A stretch of 16,716 bases of DNA from Pseudomonadota bacterium (lineage in GTDB: Bacteria > Pseudomonadota > Gammaproteobacteria > Burkholderiales > Gallionellaceae). The translations under genes and the position numbers were made by a program. Under the pieces are notes generated by a model. That model ran no database searches. It was not told the DNA's origin and worked only from the letters and a program-made list of their open reading frames with translations. Location: positions 1 to 16,716 of the forward strand of contig JAJZSA010000059.1 in assembly GCA_021822115.1 (NCBI GenBank). The letters are read 5' to 3'. Below, in pieces: positions 6,821 to 15,719 of the stretch (position 1 is its first letter; every line of letters starts with the position of its first letter).

Positions 6821-7932
6821 ACACCGCACGCCCGTCGCCCGCCTGGCGTCGACTGTCCCTCGCGCTGGCGCTCTCCACCGCACTCCATGCGCTGTTACTG
6901 TGGCTGCCGCCCATCGAACTGCCGGCAGCCGAGCCCGACCTGCCGCCGCTGGCCGCACAACTGATCCCGCTGCCGCAGCTACGCGCACCCAAACAGCGTG
7001 CTGCGCCGCGCACACCCGCAGCTCCACCCGCCGCACCGTCATTCGCCGCAGCGGCCAGTGCCGTGACCGCTTCTGCGGTCGCAGAGACGGCGCCGAGCGA
7101 GCGCAGTGCTTCCGCGGTCGCCGCCACACCGCAGCCCGCTTCCGCCGTTGCAGCGGCAGACAGTCCGGCCAGCATGGTGACCGCGACCGTCAGCGCATCC
7201 GCAGTCGCCGCCGCTTCTGCCGTGACCGAGACAACCAGCGCTGTGGCACCGGCAGCGGTCACGGCGACGACACCGGCGCGTCCGGCCTTGCCACAGCGCG
7301 CCTTCCTCAAGTTCTCCGTGCGCCTGGGACAGGACGGACTGGCTGTCGGCGAAGCGCGCCATGAGCTGGTGATCAGCGGCGACCATTACGACATCACCGC
7401 CACCACGCGCACCATCGGGCTGGCGCGGCTGGTCAAGTCATACCAGCTGGTGCAGCACAGCCAGGGCCGCACCGACGGCATCACCCTACATCCAGAACGT
7501 TACAGCGAGAACAAGCAGGACGACGGGCAGCAGCGCAAGGATGGCGTGCGCTTCGACTATGCGCAGCACACCTTGCAGTTCGATTCGGGGCGCCAGCTGC
7601 CCCTCGACGACGCGACGCAGGACATGCTGAGCATGATGTACCAGTTCCCGCCGCTGCCGGAGAGCGGCGATGTGTTGCCCATTGCCATCACCAATGCGCG
7701 CGACTGGGAACGTTACCGCTTCGAGGTGACCACCAACGAAGAGATCTTCACGCCGCTAGGCAAGCTGCATACCGTACACTTCCGCAAGCTGCATGCGCCC
7801 GGCAAGGAAGGGCTGGAGATCTGGTTCGCCCAGGAATACCGCTTGTTACCGGTAAAATTACGCCACCTCGCCAGCGACGGCAGTGTCGCCGGCGAAGCTG
7901 TCATCACCGATATCCGCCTCGCGGACAATTAA
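6817..7932 (+). CDS. DUF3108 protein with TonB-like N-terminal anchor and Ser-Ala-Val linker
   Basis: 371 aa. One N-terminal membrane helix (about 12-31, after a basic start with RR at 11-12) is followed by a Pro/Ala-rich stretch (33-75) and an Ala/Ser/Val/Thr-rich linker (76-155), then a DUF3108 domain from about 162. This resembles the layout of TonB-type energy transducers: cytoplasmic tip, inner-membrane anchor, long periplasmic spacer, folded domain. The domain shares blocks with the upstream paralogue: ITATTRTIGLARLV (193-206), QDMLSMMYQF (268-277), TPLGKLHTVHF (312-322) and LEIWFAQEYRLLPVKLRHL (333-351). The start is GTG at 6817, overlapping the previous stop (GTGA). The next gene follows 8 bases after its stop. 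Function unknown; an envelope role is inferred. Confidence 0.82.
   Translation: MNTARPSPAWRRLSLALALSTALHALLLWLPPIELPAAEPDLPPLAAQLIPLPQLRAPKQRAAPRTPAAPPAAPSFAAAASAVTASAVAETAPSERSASAVAATPQPASAVAAADSPASMVTATVSASAVAAASAVTETTSAVAPAAVTATTPARPALPQRAFLKFSVRLGQDGLAVGEARHELVISGDHYDITATTRTIGLARLVKSYQLVQHSQGRTDGITLHPERYSENKQDDGQQRKDGVRFDYAQHTLQFDSGRQLPLDDATQDMLSMMYQFPPLPESGDVLPIAITNARDWERYRFEVTTNEEIFTPLGKLHTVHFRKLHAPGKEGLEIWFAQEYRLLPVKLRHLASDGSVAGEAVITDIRLADN
7057..7245 (+). repeat. Degenerate Ser-Ala-Val coding repeats in the linker of the DUF3108 gene
   Basis: Seven SAV tripeptides occur in 63 residues (81-83, 86-88, 99-101, 109-111, 128-130, 134-136, 141-143 of the protein). Most are coded by variants of TC-GC-GT triplets, such as tctgcggtc, tccgcggtc, tccgccgtt and tccgcagtc. 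Spacing is irregular and synonymous bases differ, so it is a diverged low-complexity repeat rather than a recent tandem array. Confidence 0.6.
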
Positions 7933-7940
7933 GGAACATC

Positions 7941-9209
7941 ATGCTCATCACCGAATACCGACTCGAACTGGTCATCCAGGCTGTGCGCACCGCGCTCAAG
8001 ATGGCGCACCCGGCGGATGCCGTATTGCGCAACTTCTTCCAGACCGAGCGCATCGGTTCCAACGAACGCAAACTGGTAGCCGAGACCCTGTTCGGCATCC
8101 TGCGCCATCGCCTGCTGCTGGAGCATGCCTGCCAGCTGGAAGAGAAAGGCCAGCCTACGCCGCGCCGTCTGGCGCTCGCCTATTGGGTGCGTTTCGGCGG
8201 CTACAACGTGCGCCAACTGGAGCCCTTGCTACGCCAGGGTGAAGCCGTCTGGCTGGGCAATGTGAAAGGACTGGACGAGAGCACGCTGCCGCTCGACGTG
8301 CGCGCCGAACTGCCGCAATGGGTGGTGGAGAAGATGCGTTCACAATACGACGAGGAAGCCATCCTCGCGCTCGGTCGCGCCATGCAACAGCCCGCACCGC
8401 TCGACCTGCGCGTGAACAGCCTGCTCGCCAACCGCAACGAAGTGCTGCAAGCTCTGCAAGCGGAAGGCATGGAAGCACGCCCCACACCGTATTCGCCCTA
8501 TGGCATCCGCCTGCGCGACAAACCGGCATTGAACAAACATGCGCTGTTCCTGTCCGGCCGCTTCGAGGTGCAGGATGAAGGCAGCCAGTTGCTCGGCCTG
8601 CTGCTGGCGCCCAAGCGCAACGACATGGTGGTGGATTTCTGCGCCGGCGCCGGCGGCAAGACGCTGATGCTGGGCGCCTTGATGAATTCGCAGGGCCGCC
8701 TGTATGCTTGGGACATCTCGGAGAAACGGCTGACCAACCTCAAGCCGCGCCTGAAGCGTTCGGGGCTGTCCAACGTGCAGCCACAACTGATCGCGCACGA
8801 GAACGACCAGAAGGTGAAGCGTCTGGCCGGCAAGATCGACCGCGTGCTGGTGGATGCACCGTGCAGCGGTCTCGGCACGCTGCGCCGCAATCCCGACCTC
8901 AAGTTCCGTCAGTCAGCCGAAAGCGTGGCTGAGCTGAACGCCAAGCAGCGCGCCATCCTGGAATCGGCGGCACGCCTGGTGAAGAAAGGCGGTCGTCTGG
9001 TCTATGCGACGTGCAGCGTGTTGCAGGAGGAGAATCAGGACGTGGTGCGCGACTTCCTCGCCGCGCATACGGAATACAGCTTGCTGCCGGCAGGCGAAGT
9101 GCTCAAGCAGCAGCACATCGACCTGCCCATGGGCGATTACCTGCAACTCGCCCCGCAGCAGCACGACACCGACGGCTTCTTCGCCGCGGTGCTGGAACGC
9201 ACCGCCTAG
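7941..9209 (+). CDS. RsmB/NOP-family RNA 5-methylcytosine methyltransferase
   Basis: 422 aa SAM-dependent enzyme that methylates C5 of cytosine in RNA, most likely rRNA. The N-terminal half is helical. The catalytic Rossmann domain has motif I VVDFCAGAGGKT (230-241), WDISEKRL (257-264), motif IV DAPCSGLGTLRRNPD (305-319) with C308, and motif VI YATCSVLQEEN (355-365) with C358. The two-cysteine arrangement is typical of RsmB/RsmF and Nop2/Sun proteins: one Cys attacks the base and the other helps release it. Beta-proteobacteria often have a separate true rsmB near fmt, so I leave the symbol blank; the rRNA position is unknown. AAGGA five bases before the ATG supports the start. The TAG stop overlaps that of the convergent antiporter gene. 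Confidence 0.92.
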   Translation: MLITEYRLELVIQAVRTALKMAHPADAVLRNFFQTERIGSNERKLVAETLFGILRHRLLLEHACQLEEKGQPTPRRLALAYWVRFGGYNVRQLEPLLRQGEAVWLGNVKGLDESTLPLDVRAELPQWVVEKMRSQYDEEAILALGRAMQQPAPLDLRVNSLLANRNEVLQALQAEGMEARPTPYSPYGIRLRDKPALNKHALFLSGRFEVQDEGSQLLGLLLAPKRNDMVVDFCAGAGGKTLMLGALMNSQGRLYAWDISEKRLTNLKPRLKRSGLSNVQPQLIAHENDQKVKRLAGKIDRVLVDAPCSGLGTLRRNPDLKFRQSAESVAELNAKQRAILESAARLVKKGGRLVYATCSVLQEENQDVVRDFLAAHTEYSLLPAGEVLKQQHIDLPMGDYLQLAPQQHDTDGFFAAVLERTA

Positions 9210-10282
9210 AACAAGCCGAGCAACACCAATGCGATGAAGGCGGCGAACAACGCGAAGTGACTGATGCCCTCGATGGCATTGGTCTCGCCGTCGTGCAGGT
9301 TGTTCATCACCGCCAGGAAGGTCAGCAGCAGCATGCCGCCCTGCACCGGCGTGAGCGCCATCACGATGCGCTCACCGCTGAACAAGGCGATGGCCTCGAT
9401 CACCGGCAGCGTCAACAGCACGGTGGCGAGCGAGGCGCCCAGCGCGATGTTCACCGTGGTCTGCATGCGATCCTGCTGGGCCGCCTTGAGTGCGGTGAGG
9501 ATCTCCGGGCTGGCCGAGATCAGCGCCACCAGCACTGCGGGGATAGCCTTGGGCAGGTCGCTCGCCGCCAGTCCGGCATCCAGCAGCACGGACAGCACCT
9601 CGGACAGCAGCCCCACCAGCACGATGGCACCGACCATGATGCCGACATGCAGGCTGTTCGGACTGTGCGCCTGGTCATGCGCTTCCTCGTCGGTCTCGCT
9701 GGAATACTCGAAGAAAGTGCGATGCTCGACCGTTTGCAAGCGCAGGAAGCCGGCATACATCAGCGCCATCATGCACACCGAGAAGATGGAATAGATCTGC
9801 CATTGCGCGTCGGGCACGAAATCCGGCACGAACATGCCGATGCCGATGGCGACCAGCAGCATGCCGGTATAGGCATTGGCCGAGGAGATGTTGTACTTGG
9901 TCTGCCCATGCTTGAGGCCACCGACGATGGCGGCCAGACCGAGGATGCCGTTGATGTCGAACATCACCGCCGCCACCACGGTATCGCGCGCCAGCGTCGG
10001 GTTAGGCTCGCCCATCAGCAACACCACCAGGATCACCACCTCCACCGATACCGCTGCCAGCGTGAGGATCAGCGTGCCATAAGGCTCGCCCAGGCGTACC
10101 GCCAGCACTTCGGCATGATGGGCGATGCGGAAGGCCACGCCGATGATGGCGGCCAGGATCACCCCCAGCAGCCCCCACAGCATGACGCCGCCCTGTGCCA
10201 GCGCGCCGTGCTCGAGCACCAGCCCCAAACCCAGCACGCTCACGGCCAGCACGATGGGCAATTCGTTCTTCAGATATTTCAT
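9206..10282 (-). CDS. chaA: ChaA-type Ca2+(Na+)/H+ antiporter (CaCA superfamily)
   Basis: 358 aa inner-membrane protein with about 10-11 hydrophobic segments. The sequence HHAEVLAVRLGEPYGTLILT (55-74), continuing into VSVEVVIL with E81, matches the first alpha repeat of ChaA-like exchangers. SASPEILTAL (256-265), with E260, is the matching acidic site in the second half. A hydrophilic, acidic and His-containing loop (about 184-211) divides the halves, as the acidic loop does in CAX/ChaA proteins. The length is close to E. coli ChaA (366 aa). ATG at 10282 is chosen because AAGGGA lies five bases upstream; it falls 10 bases past the greB stop, making this the last gene of the MFS-ssb-greB run. 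The ion preference cannot be read from sequence. Confidence 0.85.
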   Translation of the reverse strand: MKYLKNELPIVLAVSVLGLGLVLEHGALAQGGVMLWGLLGVILAAIIGVAFRIAHHAEVLAVRLGEPYGTLILTLAAVSVEVVILVVLLMGEPNPTLARDTVVAAVMFDINGILGLAAIVGGLKHGQTKYNISSANAYTGMLLVAIGIGMFVPDFVPDAQWQIYSIFSVCMMALMYAGFLRLQTVEHRTFFEYSSETDEEAHDQAHSPNSLHVGIMVGAIVLVGLLSEVLSVLLDAGLAASDLPKAIPAVLVALISASPEILTALKAAQQDRMQTTVNIALGASLATVLLTLPVIEAIALFSGERIVMALTPVQGGMLLLTFLAVMNNLHDGETNAIEGISHFALFAAFIALVLLGLF

Positions 10283-10292
10283 GGTTGTCCCT

Positions 10293-10859
10293 TCACTCGA
10301 ATTCGATCTCACGATATTCCACGCGCACCACCACCAGCTCTTCCACGCCCTCCGGCAAGGGCAACGACAGCACGTCATCCTCGCGCGCCTTGAGCAGCAC
10401 GCGCGCCAGCGGCGACACCCAGCTGATCAGGCCACGCCCGGCATCCGCCTCGTCGATACCGACGATGCTGTAGCTGCGTTCGACGCCATCCGCATGGCAT
10501 ACCGTGACCGTGGCACCGAAGAATACCTGGTCGCAACCCGCGCGCTGCACCGGGTCGACCACCGCCGAACCTTCCATGCGCTTGGCCAAAAAACGCAGGC
10601 GACGATCGATCTCGCGCAGGCGTTTCTTGCCATAGATGTAGTCGCCGTTCTCCGAACGGTCGCCGTTGGAGGCGGCCCAGGCGACGGTCTGCACCAGCGC
10701 CGGACGTTCCACGTCCAGCAACTGCATGTACTCCTGTTTCAGGCGGCGATAGCCGGCCGGCGTCATGTAGTTCTTGCTGCCGGCGGGGATGGCGGGCAGC
10801 GACACCGCATCGTCATCGTCGATGTCAGCGTCGCTCTCGCGGGTGAATGCCTTGCTCAC
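10293..10859 (-). CDS. greB: Transcription elongation factor GreB
   Basis: 188 aa. GreB enters the secondary channel of backtracked RNA polymerase and stimulates cleavage of the 3' RNA end. The coiled-coil tip NGDRSENGDY (65-74), with D67 and E70, and YGKKRLREIDRRLRFLAKRM (76-95) are GreB-type; the C-terminal FKBP-like domain follows (VFFGATVTV, ISWVSPLARVLL). A 31-residue N-terminal extension with an acidic run (D11, D13-D17) precedes the domain start at MTPAGY; E. coli GreB (158 aa) lacks it, but beta-proteobacterial copies often have it, and it begins with the usual SKAFTRES. The start is GTG at 10859 without a clear ribosome site, 21 bases after the ssb stop, so coupling to ssb translation is likely. 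The basic hinge and length make GreA less likely. Confidence 0.94.
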   Translation of the reverse strand: MSKAFTRESDADIDDDDAVSLPAIPAGSKNYMTPAGYRRLKQEYMQLLDVERPALVQTVAWAASNGDRSENGDYIYGKKRLREIDRRLRFLAKRMEGSAVVDPVQRAGCDQVFFGATVTVCHADGVERSYSIVGIDEADAGRGLISWVSPLARVLLKAREDDVLSLPLPEGVEELVVVRVEYREIEFE

Positions 10860-10880
10860 GGGCGTTGCTGCGGGAATGGG

Positions 10881-11345
10881 TCAGAACGGGATGTCGTCGT
10901 CGAAGTTGTCGAAGCTGCCCTTGGCCGGCGCTGCTGCCGCAGGACGGGCCGCCGGGGCACTGCGTGCCGGCGCGGAAGAACCGCTATCCATCACCTCGAA
11001 GCTGCCGCCGCCGGAGGCCTTGCCGCCCAGCATCTGCATCTCGTTGACCACGATCTCGGTGGTGTAACGGTCCTTGCCATCCTTGTCCTGCCATTTGCGC
11101 GTCTGGATACGGCCTTCGATGTAAACCTGCGAACCCTTCTTCAGGTATTCGCCAGCGATCTCGGCCAAGCGGCGATAGAACACCAGGTTATGCCACTCGG
11201 TGCGTTCCTGCTTCTCGCCGTTCTTGTCCTTGTAGTTCTCCGAGGTCGCCAGCGTGGCGTTGGTCACCGCCTCGCCGCTGGTCATGTAGCGGGTCTCCGG
11301 GTCCTTGCCCAGACGGCCTACCAGGATCGCTTTGTTCACAGACAT
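10881..11345 (-). CDS. ssb: Single-stranded DNA-binding protein SSB
   Basis: 154 aa. It coats single-stranded DNA in replication, recombination and repair and recruits partners through its tail. The OB fold covers about residues 1-108: [16 protein letters not shown] (2-17), then [19 protein letters not shown] and [15 protein letters not shown] Gly/Ala/Pro/Ser linker follows, and the protein ends in the conserved acidic peptide DDDIPF used to bind partner proteins. AAAGGGG (11358-11352), six bases before the ATG, is a strong ribosome site located inside the end of the MFS gene; one base separates that stop from this ATG. Being next to an MFS gene that diverges from uvrA is a common beta-proteobacterial arrangement. 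Confidence 0.97.
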   Translation of the reverse strand: MSVNKAILVGRLGKDPETRYMTSGEAVTNATLATSENYKDKNGEKQERTEWHNLVFYRRLAEIAGEYLKKGSQVYIEGRIQTRKWQDKDGKDRYTTEIVVNEMQMLGGKASGGGSFEVMDSGSSAPARSAPAARPAAAAPAKGSFDNFDDDIPF

Positions 11346-11346
11346 C

Positions 11347-12720
11347 TCATGCCCCTTTCACTAGATTTTCCACCGCAGCTTCGTCGAAGCCGCTCATCTC
11401 CACCTTGAGGCAGGCGATCTGTTCGTTCGCCACCACCAGCACCTCTTGGACACCGCGCAATTGTGCCAGAGACTGCCGCAGCGCGCTTGCCGCCGACTCG
11501 TCCATCTCGGGCAGGTGGTACATCCTGGTCAGCAGCGCCTGCGGCGGCCGCATGCCGGAGGCCACCAGCAGCCACAGCAGCAGCATGCCCACCGCGAACA
11601 ACAGCACTGCATCGCCGCCCCACAACTGCATCACCAACCCGCCCATGGCGGAACCGAAGAAGGCACCGAAGAACTGCACGCTGCTGAACACGCCCATGGC
11701 GGTCCCCTTGGCCGCCAGCGGGGAGATCTTGCTGACAATGGAGGGCTGCGTGGCTTCCAGCACGTTGAACGCGGTGAAGAACACCAGCAGCGCCAGCGCC
11801 ACGCCCCACAGGCTGCCATGCAGGAACAGGATGGCCAGTTGCGCCAGCGCGGCCAGCAAGATCGCCAGCATGAACACCTGCTTCATCTTGGCTTTCTTCT
11901 CGGCAATGACGATGGGCGGCACCATCAGCACGAAGGCGATCAGCATCACCGGCAGGTACACCTGCCACTGGTGCTGCGCATCCAGTCCGAGGTCGCGCAG
12001 GATGAACGGCACTTGCATGAACACCGACATCAGGATCGCATGCAGGGTGAACACGCCGAAATCCATGCGCAACAAGTCAGCGTTGCGCAGCACTTCCTTG
12101 AGCTTGCCGGTATTGGTCTCGGTATCCGAGTGGAAGCGCGTGATGCGCGGATTCGGGATGAACCACAGCACCACGGCGATGGACACGAACGCCAGCACGC
12201 CGATCAGCTCGAACATGCCGGGCACACCGATATGCTTGTACAGGATGGGCGACAGGATCATGGACAGGGAGAAGGTCACGCCTATGGTCATGCCGATCAT
12301 CGCCATCGCCTTGGTGCGATGCTCTTCGCGCGTCAGGTCGGCGGTCAGCGCCATCACGGCGGCATTGATGGCGCCAGCGCCCTGGATCACGCGGCCGATG
12401 ATGATCCAGTAGATGTCGTGTGCGGAGGCCGCGATGAAGCTGCCCGCGGCGAACAGCAGCAGCCCGACGATGATGATCGGCTTGCGGCCGAAACGATCGG
12501 ACATCCAGCCCGCCGGGATCTGCAGGATGGCCTGCGTCAGGCCATAGGCACCGAGCGCGACGCCGATCAGGAAGTGGCTCTCGCCACCGGGCAGTTGTTC
12601 GGCATACAGGGCGAAGATGGGCAGGATGATGAACAGGCCCAGCATGCGCAGGCCATAGACGCTGGCGAGGCCGATGCTGGCGCGCCGTTCGGTCGGGGTC
12701 ATGGTTTCCGGGATGGACAT
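11347..12720 (-). CDS. YajR-like MFS transporter with C-terminal ferredoxin-like (YAM) domain
   Basis: 457 aa inner-membrane transporter of the major facilitator superfamily. Twelve hydrophobic segments occupy about residues 14-395, with motif [15 protein letters not shown] (71-84) in the first cytoplasmic loop and [17 protein letters not shown] (109-125) in helix 4. After the last helix, about 55 residues ([20 protein letters not shown], then [12 protein letters not shown]) form a beta-alpha-beta pattern like the cytosolic YAM domain of E. coli YajR (454 aa). That domain is rare among MFS proteins, and the total length agrees. The substrate is unknown; drug or metabolite efflux is the usual guess. 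ATG at 12720 has a weak ribosome site. It diverges from uvrA and leads a tight run with ssb, greB and the antiporter gene. Confidence 0.86.
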   Translation of the reverse strand: MSIPETMTPTERRASIGLASVYGLRMLGLFIILPIFALYAEQLPGGESHFLIGVALGAYGLTQAILQIPAGWMSDRFGRKPIIIVGLLLFAAGSFIAASAHDIYWIIIGRVIQGAGAINAAVMALTADLTREEHRTKAMAMIGMTIGVTFSLSMILSPILYKHIGVPGMFELIGVLAFVSIAVVLWFIPNPRITRFHSDTETNTGKLKEVLRNADLLRMDFGVFTLHAILMSVFMQVPFILRDLGLDAQHQWQVYLPVMLIAFVLMVPPIVIAEKKAKMKQVFMLAILLAALAQLAILFLHGSLWGVALALLVFFTAFNVLEATQPSIVSKISPLAAKGTAMGVFSSVQFFGAFFGSAMGGLVMQLWGGDAVLLFAVGMLLLWLLVASGMRPPQALLTRMYHLPEMDESAASALRQSLAQLRGVQEVLVVANEQIACLKVEMSGFDEAAVENLVKGA

Positions 12721-12750
12721 GTTGCTCGGACGGGTGGGTTGCGAAGGGCC

Positions 12751-12779
12751 GTTATCTTAACAGACGCGCCGCCCATCAA
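12751..12779 (-). promoter_or_regulatory. Candidate promoter of the MFS-ssb-greB-antiporter operon
   Basis: On the minus strand TTGATG (12779-12774) and GATAAC (12756-12751) are 17 bases apart, each matching four of six consensus bases. A start near 12744 would leave a leader of about 24 bases before the MFS ATG. Confidence 0.4.
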
Positions 12780-12825
12780 CGCCCCGGCGACAGTGTTGCC
12801 TTGCCTGCCGCCACGCGTCGCATGT

Positions 12826-12854
12826 TTGGGCGAGCGCTCTTTTTCGCGTATATT
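12826..12854 (+). promoter_or_regulatory. Candidate uvrA promoter
   Basis: TATATT (12849-12854) matches five of six -10 bases; TTGGGC (12826-12831), 17 bases upstream, is a weak -35. A start near 12861 gives a short leader of about 25 bases. I found no CTGT-N8-ACAG LexA box in the 165-bp divergent gap. The ribosome site before the uvrA ATG is weak (GGGCAG). Confidence 0.4.
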
Positions 12855-12885
12855 GGCGGGTCGTTTTTTCCCGTACTGGGCAGAC

Positions 12886-15702
12886 ATGGAACAGATCAAG
12901 ATCCGCGGCGCACGCACGCACAACCTGAAGAACATCAACCTCGACCTCCCGCGCAACCAGCTGGTGATCGTGACCGGCCTGTCGGGCTCGGGTAAGTCCT
13001 CGCTCGCGTTCGACACGCTGTATGCCGAGGGGCAGCGCCGCTATGTGGAATCGCTGTCGGCCTATGCGCGTCAATTCCTGCAATTGATGGAGAAGCCCGA
13101 CGTGGACCTGATCGAGGGGCTCTCCCCGGCCATCGCCATCGAACAGAAAGCCACTTCGCACAACCCGCGTTCGACCGTGGGTACGGTCACCGAGATCCAC
13201 GACTACCTGCGCCTGCTGTTCGCGCGCGCCGGCGATCCGCACTGCCCCGCACACGACATCGTGTTGCAGGCACAGAGCGTGGGCCAGATGGTGGACAGCG
13301 TGCTGGCGTTGCCCGAGGGCACCAAGGTGATGATCCTGTCGCCCATCGTGGTGGAGCGCAAGGGCGAACAGGCCGAGCTGTTCGATGAGCTGCGCGCGCA
13401 AGGTTTCGTGCGCCTGCGCGTGAACGGCAAGGTATACGAGATGGACGACCTGCCCAAGCTTTCCAAGAACCAGAAACACACCATCGAGATCGTGGTGGAC
13501 CGCCTCAAGGTCGCGCCGGATGCCAAGCAGCGCTTGGCCGAATCGTTCGAGACCGCACTGCGCCATGCCGATGGCCGCGCGCTGGCAGTGGAGATGGATT
13601 CGGGCAAGGAGCATCTGTTCTCGGCCAAGTTCGCCTGCCCCATCTGCAACTATTCGCTGCAAGAACTGGAGCCTCGCCTGTTTTCGTTCAACAGCCCGAT
13701 GGGCGCCTGCCCCAAGTGCGATGGTCTGGGCGTGATCTCGTTCTTCGATCCAGCGCGCATCGTGGCCTTCCCCAACCTGTCGTTGTCCAGCGGCGCGATC
13801 AAGGGCTGGGATCGGCGCAATCAGTTCTACTACCAGATGCTGGACAGCCTGGCCAAGCACTACGACTTCGACCTGGAGCAAGCCTTCGAGACCCTGCCCG
13901 AGAAGATCCAGCAGGTGGTGCTGCATGGCAGTGGCCGCACCGAGATCGCCTTCACCTATCTGAACGAACGCGGCAAGAAAGTGCTGCGCGAACATCCGTT
14001 CGAGGGCATCGTCAATAACCTGCAACGTCGCTACAACGAGACCGACTCGCCCACCGTGCGCGAGGAACTGGCCAAGTATCTGAACAGTTGTGCCTGTCCC
14101 GACTGCAAGGGCACCCGCCTGCGCGAAGAAGCGCGTCACGTGCGTGTCGCCGAACGCACCATCTACGAATTGAGTGCGCTGCCGCTGAAGCAGGCGCTGA
14201 CTTTCTTCCAGAATGTGCAACTGCCAGGCAACAAGGCGGCCATCGCAGAGAAGATCGTGCAGGAGATCGCCAGTCGGCTCACCTTCCTCAACAACGTGGG
14301 GCTGGACTACCTGTCTCTGGAACGTTCAGCCGAGACGCTCTCCGGCGGCGAGGCACAACGTATCCGTCTGGCCTCGCAGATCGGCTCCGGTCTGACTGGC
14401 GTGATGTATGTGCTGGATGAGCCGTCCATCGGCCTGCACCAGCGCGACAACGACCGTCTGCTGGCCACGCTGAAACGTCTGCGCGACATGGGCAACAGCG
14501 TGATCGTGGTGGAACATGACGAGGATGCGATCCGCACGGCGGATTACGTGGTGGACATGGGGCCCGGCGCGGGCGAACACGGCGGCACCGTCGTGGCACA
14601 AGGCACGCCGGACGAAGTATGCGCCAACCCGCACTCGCTGACCGGCGCCTATCTGTCCGGGCGCAAATCGATCCAGCCCCCCAAGTCATACGGCAAACCC
14701 GATCCCGAACGTCGCCTACAGATCATCGGCGCCTCCGGTAACAACCTGAAGGATGTGACGCTGGACCTGCCGGTGGGGCTGCTCACCTGCATCGCCGGCG
14801 TCTCAGGTTCGGGCAAGTCGACCCTCATCAACGACACGCTGTACAGCGCCGTCGCGCAACATCTGTATGGCAGCATCGCTGAGCCGGCGCCCTACCGTGA
14901 GATCCATGGGCTGGAATTCTTCGACAAGGTGATCGCAGTCGACCAGTCGCCCATCGGCCGCACGCCGCGTTCCAACCCGGCCACCTACACCGGCCTGTTC
15001 ACGCCCATCCGCGACCTGTTCGCCAGCGTGCCCATGGCACGCGAGCGCGGCTATGGACCGGGTCGCTTCTCGTTCAACGTCAAAGGGGGGCGCTGCGAAT
15101 CCTGTCAGGGGGACGGCGTCATCAAAGTGGAGATGCACTTCCTGCCGGACGTGTACGTGCCATGCGACGTATGCCATGGCCAGCGTTACAACCGCGAGAC
15201 GCTGGAGGTGCTGTACAAGGGACAGAACATCCACCAGGTGCTGGATATGACGGTGGAGCATGCGCACGAGTTCTTCAATGCCGTTCCCGTCATCAAGCGC
15301 AAACTGCAAACCTTGCTCGATGTGGGACTGGGCTATATCACGCTGGGGCAGAGCGCGACCACACTTTCTGGCGGCGAAGCACAACGCGTCAAGCTGTCGC
15401 TGGAACTGTCCAAGCGCGATACCGGTCGCACACTGTACATCCTCGATGAACCGACCACCGGCCTGCACTTCCACGATATCGACATGCTGCTCAAAGTCAT
15501 CCATACCTTGCGCGACCAGGGCAACACGCTGGTCATCATCGAGCACAACCTGGACGTCATCAAAACGGCGGACTGGGTGATCGATCTGGGACCGGAAGGT
15601 GGGGAAGGCGGTGGACGTATCGTGGCACAAGGCTCACCACGCGACATCGCGGCAGATAAAAACAGCGTCACCGGGCCTTACCTGCAGAAATTGCTGCGCT
15701 GA
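12886..15702 (+). CDS. uvrA: Excinuclease ABC subunit A (UvrA)
   Basis: 938 aa, against 940 in E. coli. UvrA is the damage-sensing ATPase of nucleotide excision repair: a dimer loads UvrB at lesions. Two ABC modules are present. Module 1 has Walker A GLSGSGKS (31-38), a zinc site of C251/C254 and C275/C278, signature [12 protein letters not shown] (from 485) and Walker B with [10 protein letters not shown]. Module 2 has Walker A GVSGSGKS (638-645), the second zinc finger C737/C740 and C760/C763, signature [12 protein letters not shown] (from 827) and [10 protein letters not shown]. The UvrB-binding region (about 130-250, after [22 protein letters not shown]) is intact, so it is a full-length UvrA, not the short drug-resistance type. 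ATG at 12886 gives the standard [16 protein letters not shown] start. The frame stays open far upstream, but only as antisense of the MFS gene. Confidence 0.98.
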   Translation: MEQIKIRGARTHNLKNINLDLPRNQLVIVTGLSGSGKSSLAFDTLYAEGQRRYVESLSAYARQFLQLMEKPDVDLIEGLSPAIAIEQKATSHNPRSTVGTVTEIHDYLRLLFARAGDPHCPAHDIVLQAQSVGQMVDSVLALPEGTKVMILSPIVVERKGEQAELFDELRAQGFVRLRVNGKVYEMDDLPKLSKNQKHTIEIVVDRLKVAPDAKQRLAESFETALRHADGRALAVEMDSGKEHLFSAKFACPICNYSLQELEPRLFSFNSPMGACPKCDGLGVISFFDPARIVAFPNLSLSSGAIKGWDRRNQFYYQMLDSLAKHYDFDLEQAFETLPEKIQQVVLHGSGRTEIAFTYLNERGKKVLREHPFEGIVNNLQRRYNETDSPTVREELAKYLNSCACPDCKGTRLREEARHVRVAERTIYELSALPLKQALTFFQNVQLPGNKAAIAEKIVQEIASRLTFLNNVGLDYLSLERSAETLSGGEAQRIRLASQIGSGLTGVMYVLDEPSIGLHQRDNDRLLATLKRLRDMGNSVIVVEHDEDAIRTADYVVDMGPGAGEHGGTVVAQGTPDEVCANPHSLTGAYLSGRKSIQPPKSYGKPDPERRLQIIGASGNNLKDVTLDLPVGLLTCIAGVSGSGKSTLINDTLYSAVAQHLYGSIAEPAPYREIHGLEFFDKVIAVDQSPIGRTPRSNPATYTGLFTPIRDLFASVPMARERGYGPGRFSFNVKGGRCESCQGDGVIKVEMHFLPDVYVPCDVCHGQRYNRETLEVLYKGQNIHQVLDMTVEHAHEFFNAVPVIKRKLQTLLDVGLGYITLGQSATTLSGGEAQRVKLSLELSKRDTGRTLYILDEPTTGLHFHDIDMLLKVIHTLRDQGNTLVIIEHNLDVIKTADWVIDLGPEGGEGGGRIVAQGSPRDIAADKNSVTGPYLQKLLR

Positions 15703-15719
15703 TTCGTCACGCAGCAGAA

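Noticed and set aside
5007..7129. Long minus-strand reading frames across purM, purN and the DUF3108 genes
   Set aside because: They are shadows of confidently identified plus-strand genes in GC-rich DNA and show no coherent motifs.
10283..10378. Extended start for the antiporter overlapping greB
   Set aside because: The extra residues are Cys/Trp/Arg-rich antisense-like sequence, while ATG 10282 has a strong AAGGGA site.
12749..12763. CCGT-N7-ACAG as an SOS box
   Set aside because: Spacing is one base short and the left half is imperfect; it overlaps the MFS promoter instead.
11446..12885. A 480-codon open frame on the plus strand running straight into uvrA
   Set aside because: It is exactly antisense to the MFS gene, is rich in Gln, His, Asp and Arg as expected from reversed Leu/Val/Ala codons, and has no family features. 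UvrA has its standard N-terminus at 12886.
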